A stretch of DNA of 5,520 nucleotides, from contig MGXG01000090.1 in the NCBI GenBank assembly GCA_001801285.1, positions 1 to 5,520 on the forward strand, given 5' to 3'. Position 1 is the first letter of the stretch; every line of letters starts with the position of its first letter. A program made the position numbers and the translations under genes. The notes beneath the pieces are model-generated. The model saw only the letters and a list, made by a program, of their open reading frames with translations, had not been told where the DNA came from and searched no databases. Below, piece after piece: positions 5,087 through 5,520 of this stretch. The DNA is from Gammaproteobacteria bacterium GWE2_37_16 (GTDB lineage: Bacteria > Pseudomonadota > Gammaproteobacteria > UBA9339).

Positions 5087-5520
5087 TTAAACGTCGAGCT
5101 TTTTTTCCGATAAAATGATGGGGACTACTTTGAGGCGATTTTTCCTGCGAACAGCTTGTTTGTCTGCAGTAAATCCCAATACTTCCATTCCGTACTCTTC
5201 AGCTGTTTTCCATGCAGCCCATTGCATGACGGGTGAGCCAGCGACAATCTTAATTCCCGGCCAGCCTTTTTGTAGGCAAAGTTCTACCATTTCTTGGGCG
5301 GTATCATGTGCTTGTTTGATAATAGTTCCCTTTCCTTCGGGTTTTAGTGTTTCGCTTCCTTCACCCCCTTCCTCATCTTTATTGTCATCTAAGCCATTGA
5401 TTAAAGATAATAAAGAATGATAGTCGGCGCTTGAATAAAGATTATTGGGAGAGGAGCTTATGGCGTCGCCGTAGTCATGGATAACCCAGCCATTTTTAGC
5501 TTTAATAAATTGTGGAACGA
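5087..5520 (-). CDS. LPD7-like domain protein, C-terminal part only
   Basis: The minus-strand frame is open from the window edge (first full codon ends at 5518) to TAA at 5087-5089, giving 143 residues with the N-terminus outside. An internal Met at 5290 would give only 67 residues, but the frame upstream of it is clearly protein-like, so it is probably not the start. Visible residues 1-40 include NGWVIHDYGDAISSSP. Residues 42-64 are an acidic, glycine-rich linker. Residues 65-117 (IIKQAHDTAQEMVEL, then KGWPGIKIVAGSP, AAWKTAEEYGMEVLGF) match the pattern of the large polyvalent protein-associated domain 7 (LPD7): a helix, 'GW..I.v.Gs', 'aW..A...G..v.Gf'. A basic RRKNRLK (124-130) precedes the end. 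LPD7 is known from relaxase and other conjugative-element proteins; its role is poorly defined. The domain call rests on remembered motifs. A role as DNA-transfer accessory, secreted protein or housekeeping factor cannot be decided. The antiporter start is one base downstream. Confidence 0.6.
   Translation of the reverse strand, partial: VPQFIKAKNGWVIHDYGDAISSSPNNLYSSADYHSLLSLINGLDDNKDEEGGEGSETLKPEGKGTIIKQAHDTAQEMVELCLQKGWPGIKIVAGSPVMQWAAWKTAEEYGMEVLGFTADKQAVRRKNRLKVVPIILSEKKLDV

Noticed and set aside
5115..5420. Plus-strand open frame of 101 codons
   Set aside because: It lies opposite the LPD7-like gene, is rich in Ser, Pro and Leu with no recognisable domain, and reads as the shadow of the minus-strand coding frame.

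Overview
This AT-rich window looks like chromosome from a gammaproteobacterium. The most likely placement is near the order Legionellales (Legionella, Coxiella and relatives). AroK, the YggU/DUF167 protein, AccB and AccC all read as close to their E. coli counterparts. The amino acid permease has a first-helix motif (AVDSIRNLP) that I recall from Legionella and Coxiella permeases. The LPD7-like protein at the right edge also fits that group. The placement is an inference from protein resemblance, since no rRNA or marker for direct classification is present.

Layout from left to right. (1) 1-273, minus: N-terminal 91 codons of a GT39/PMT_2-type (ArnT-like) membrane glycosyltransferase, cut by the window edge. 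(2) 274-564: AT-rich divergent intergenic region. (3) 592-1146 and 1154-1441, plus: aroK and a DUF167/YggU gene, 7 nt apart and probably one transcript. (4) 1442-1640: intergenic region with an imperfect inverted repeat and AT-rich promoter-like sequence ahead of accB. (5) 1641-2126 and 2142-3491, plus: accB and accC, the biotin carrier and biotin carboxylase halves of acetyl-CoA carboxylase, with good Shine-Dalgarno sites and a 15-nt gap. (6) 3492-3657: convergent intergenic region without a convincing terminator. (7) 3658-5085, minus: a 12-helix APC-superfamily amino acid antiporter of GadC-like type. (8) 5087-5520, minus: the C-terminal 143 codons of a gene with an LPD7-like domain. Its stop codon is one base from the antiporter start, so the two are probably translated together.

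Functionally, aroK serves the shikimate pathway and accBC the first committed step of fatty acid synthesis. Both are ordinary housekeeping genes, although their neighbours differ from the common gammaproteobacterial arrangements (no aroB next to aroK, no aroQ before accB). The least ordinary part is the right end. There, a domain best known from conjugative relaxase-associated 'polyvalent' proteins is tightly coupled to an amino acid transporter. I saw no CRISPR array, RNA gene, insertion sequence or clear mobile element, and no strong case for a wholly new system. The coupled LPD7-transporter pair is the best candidate for follow-up.
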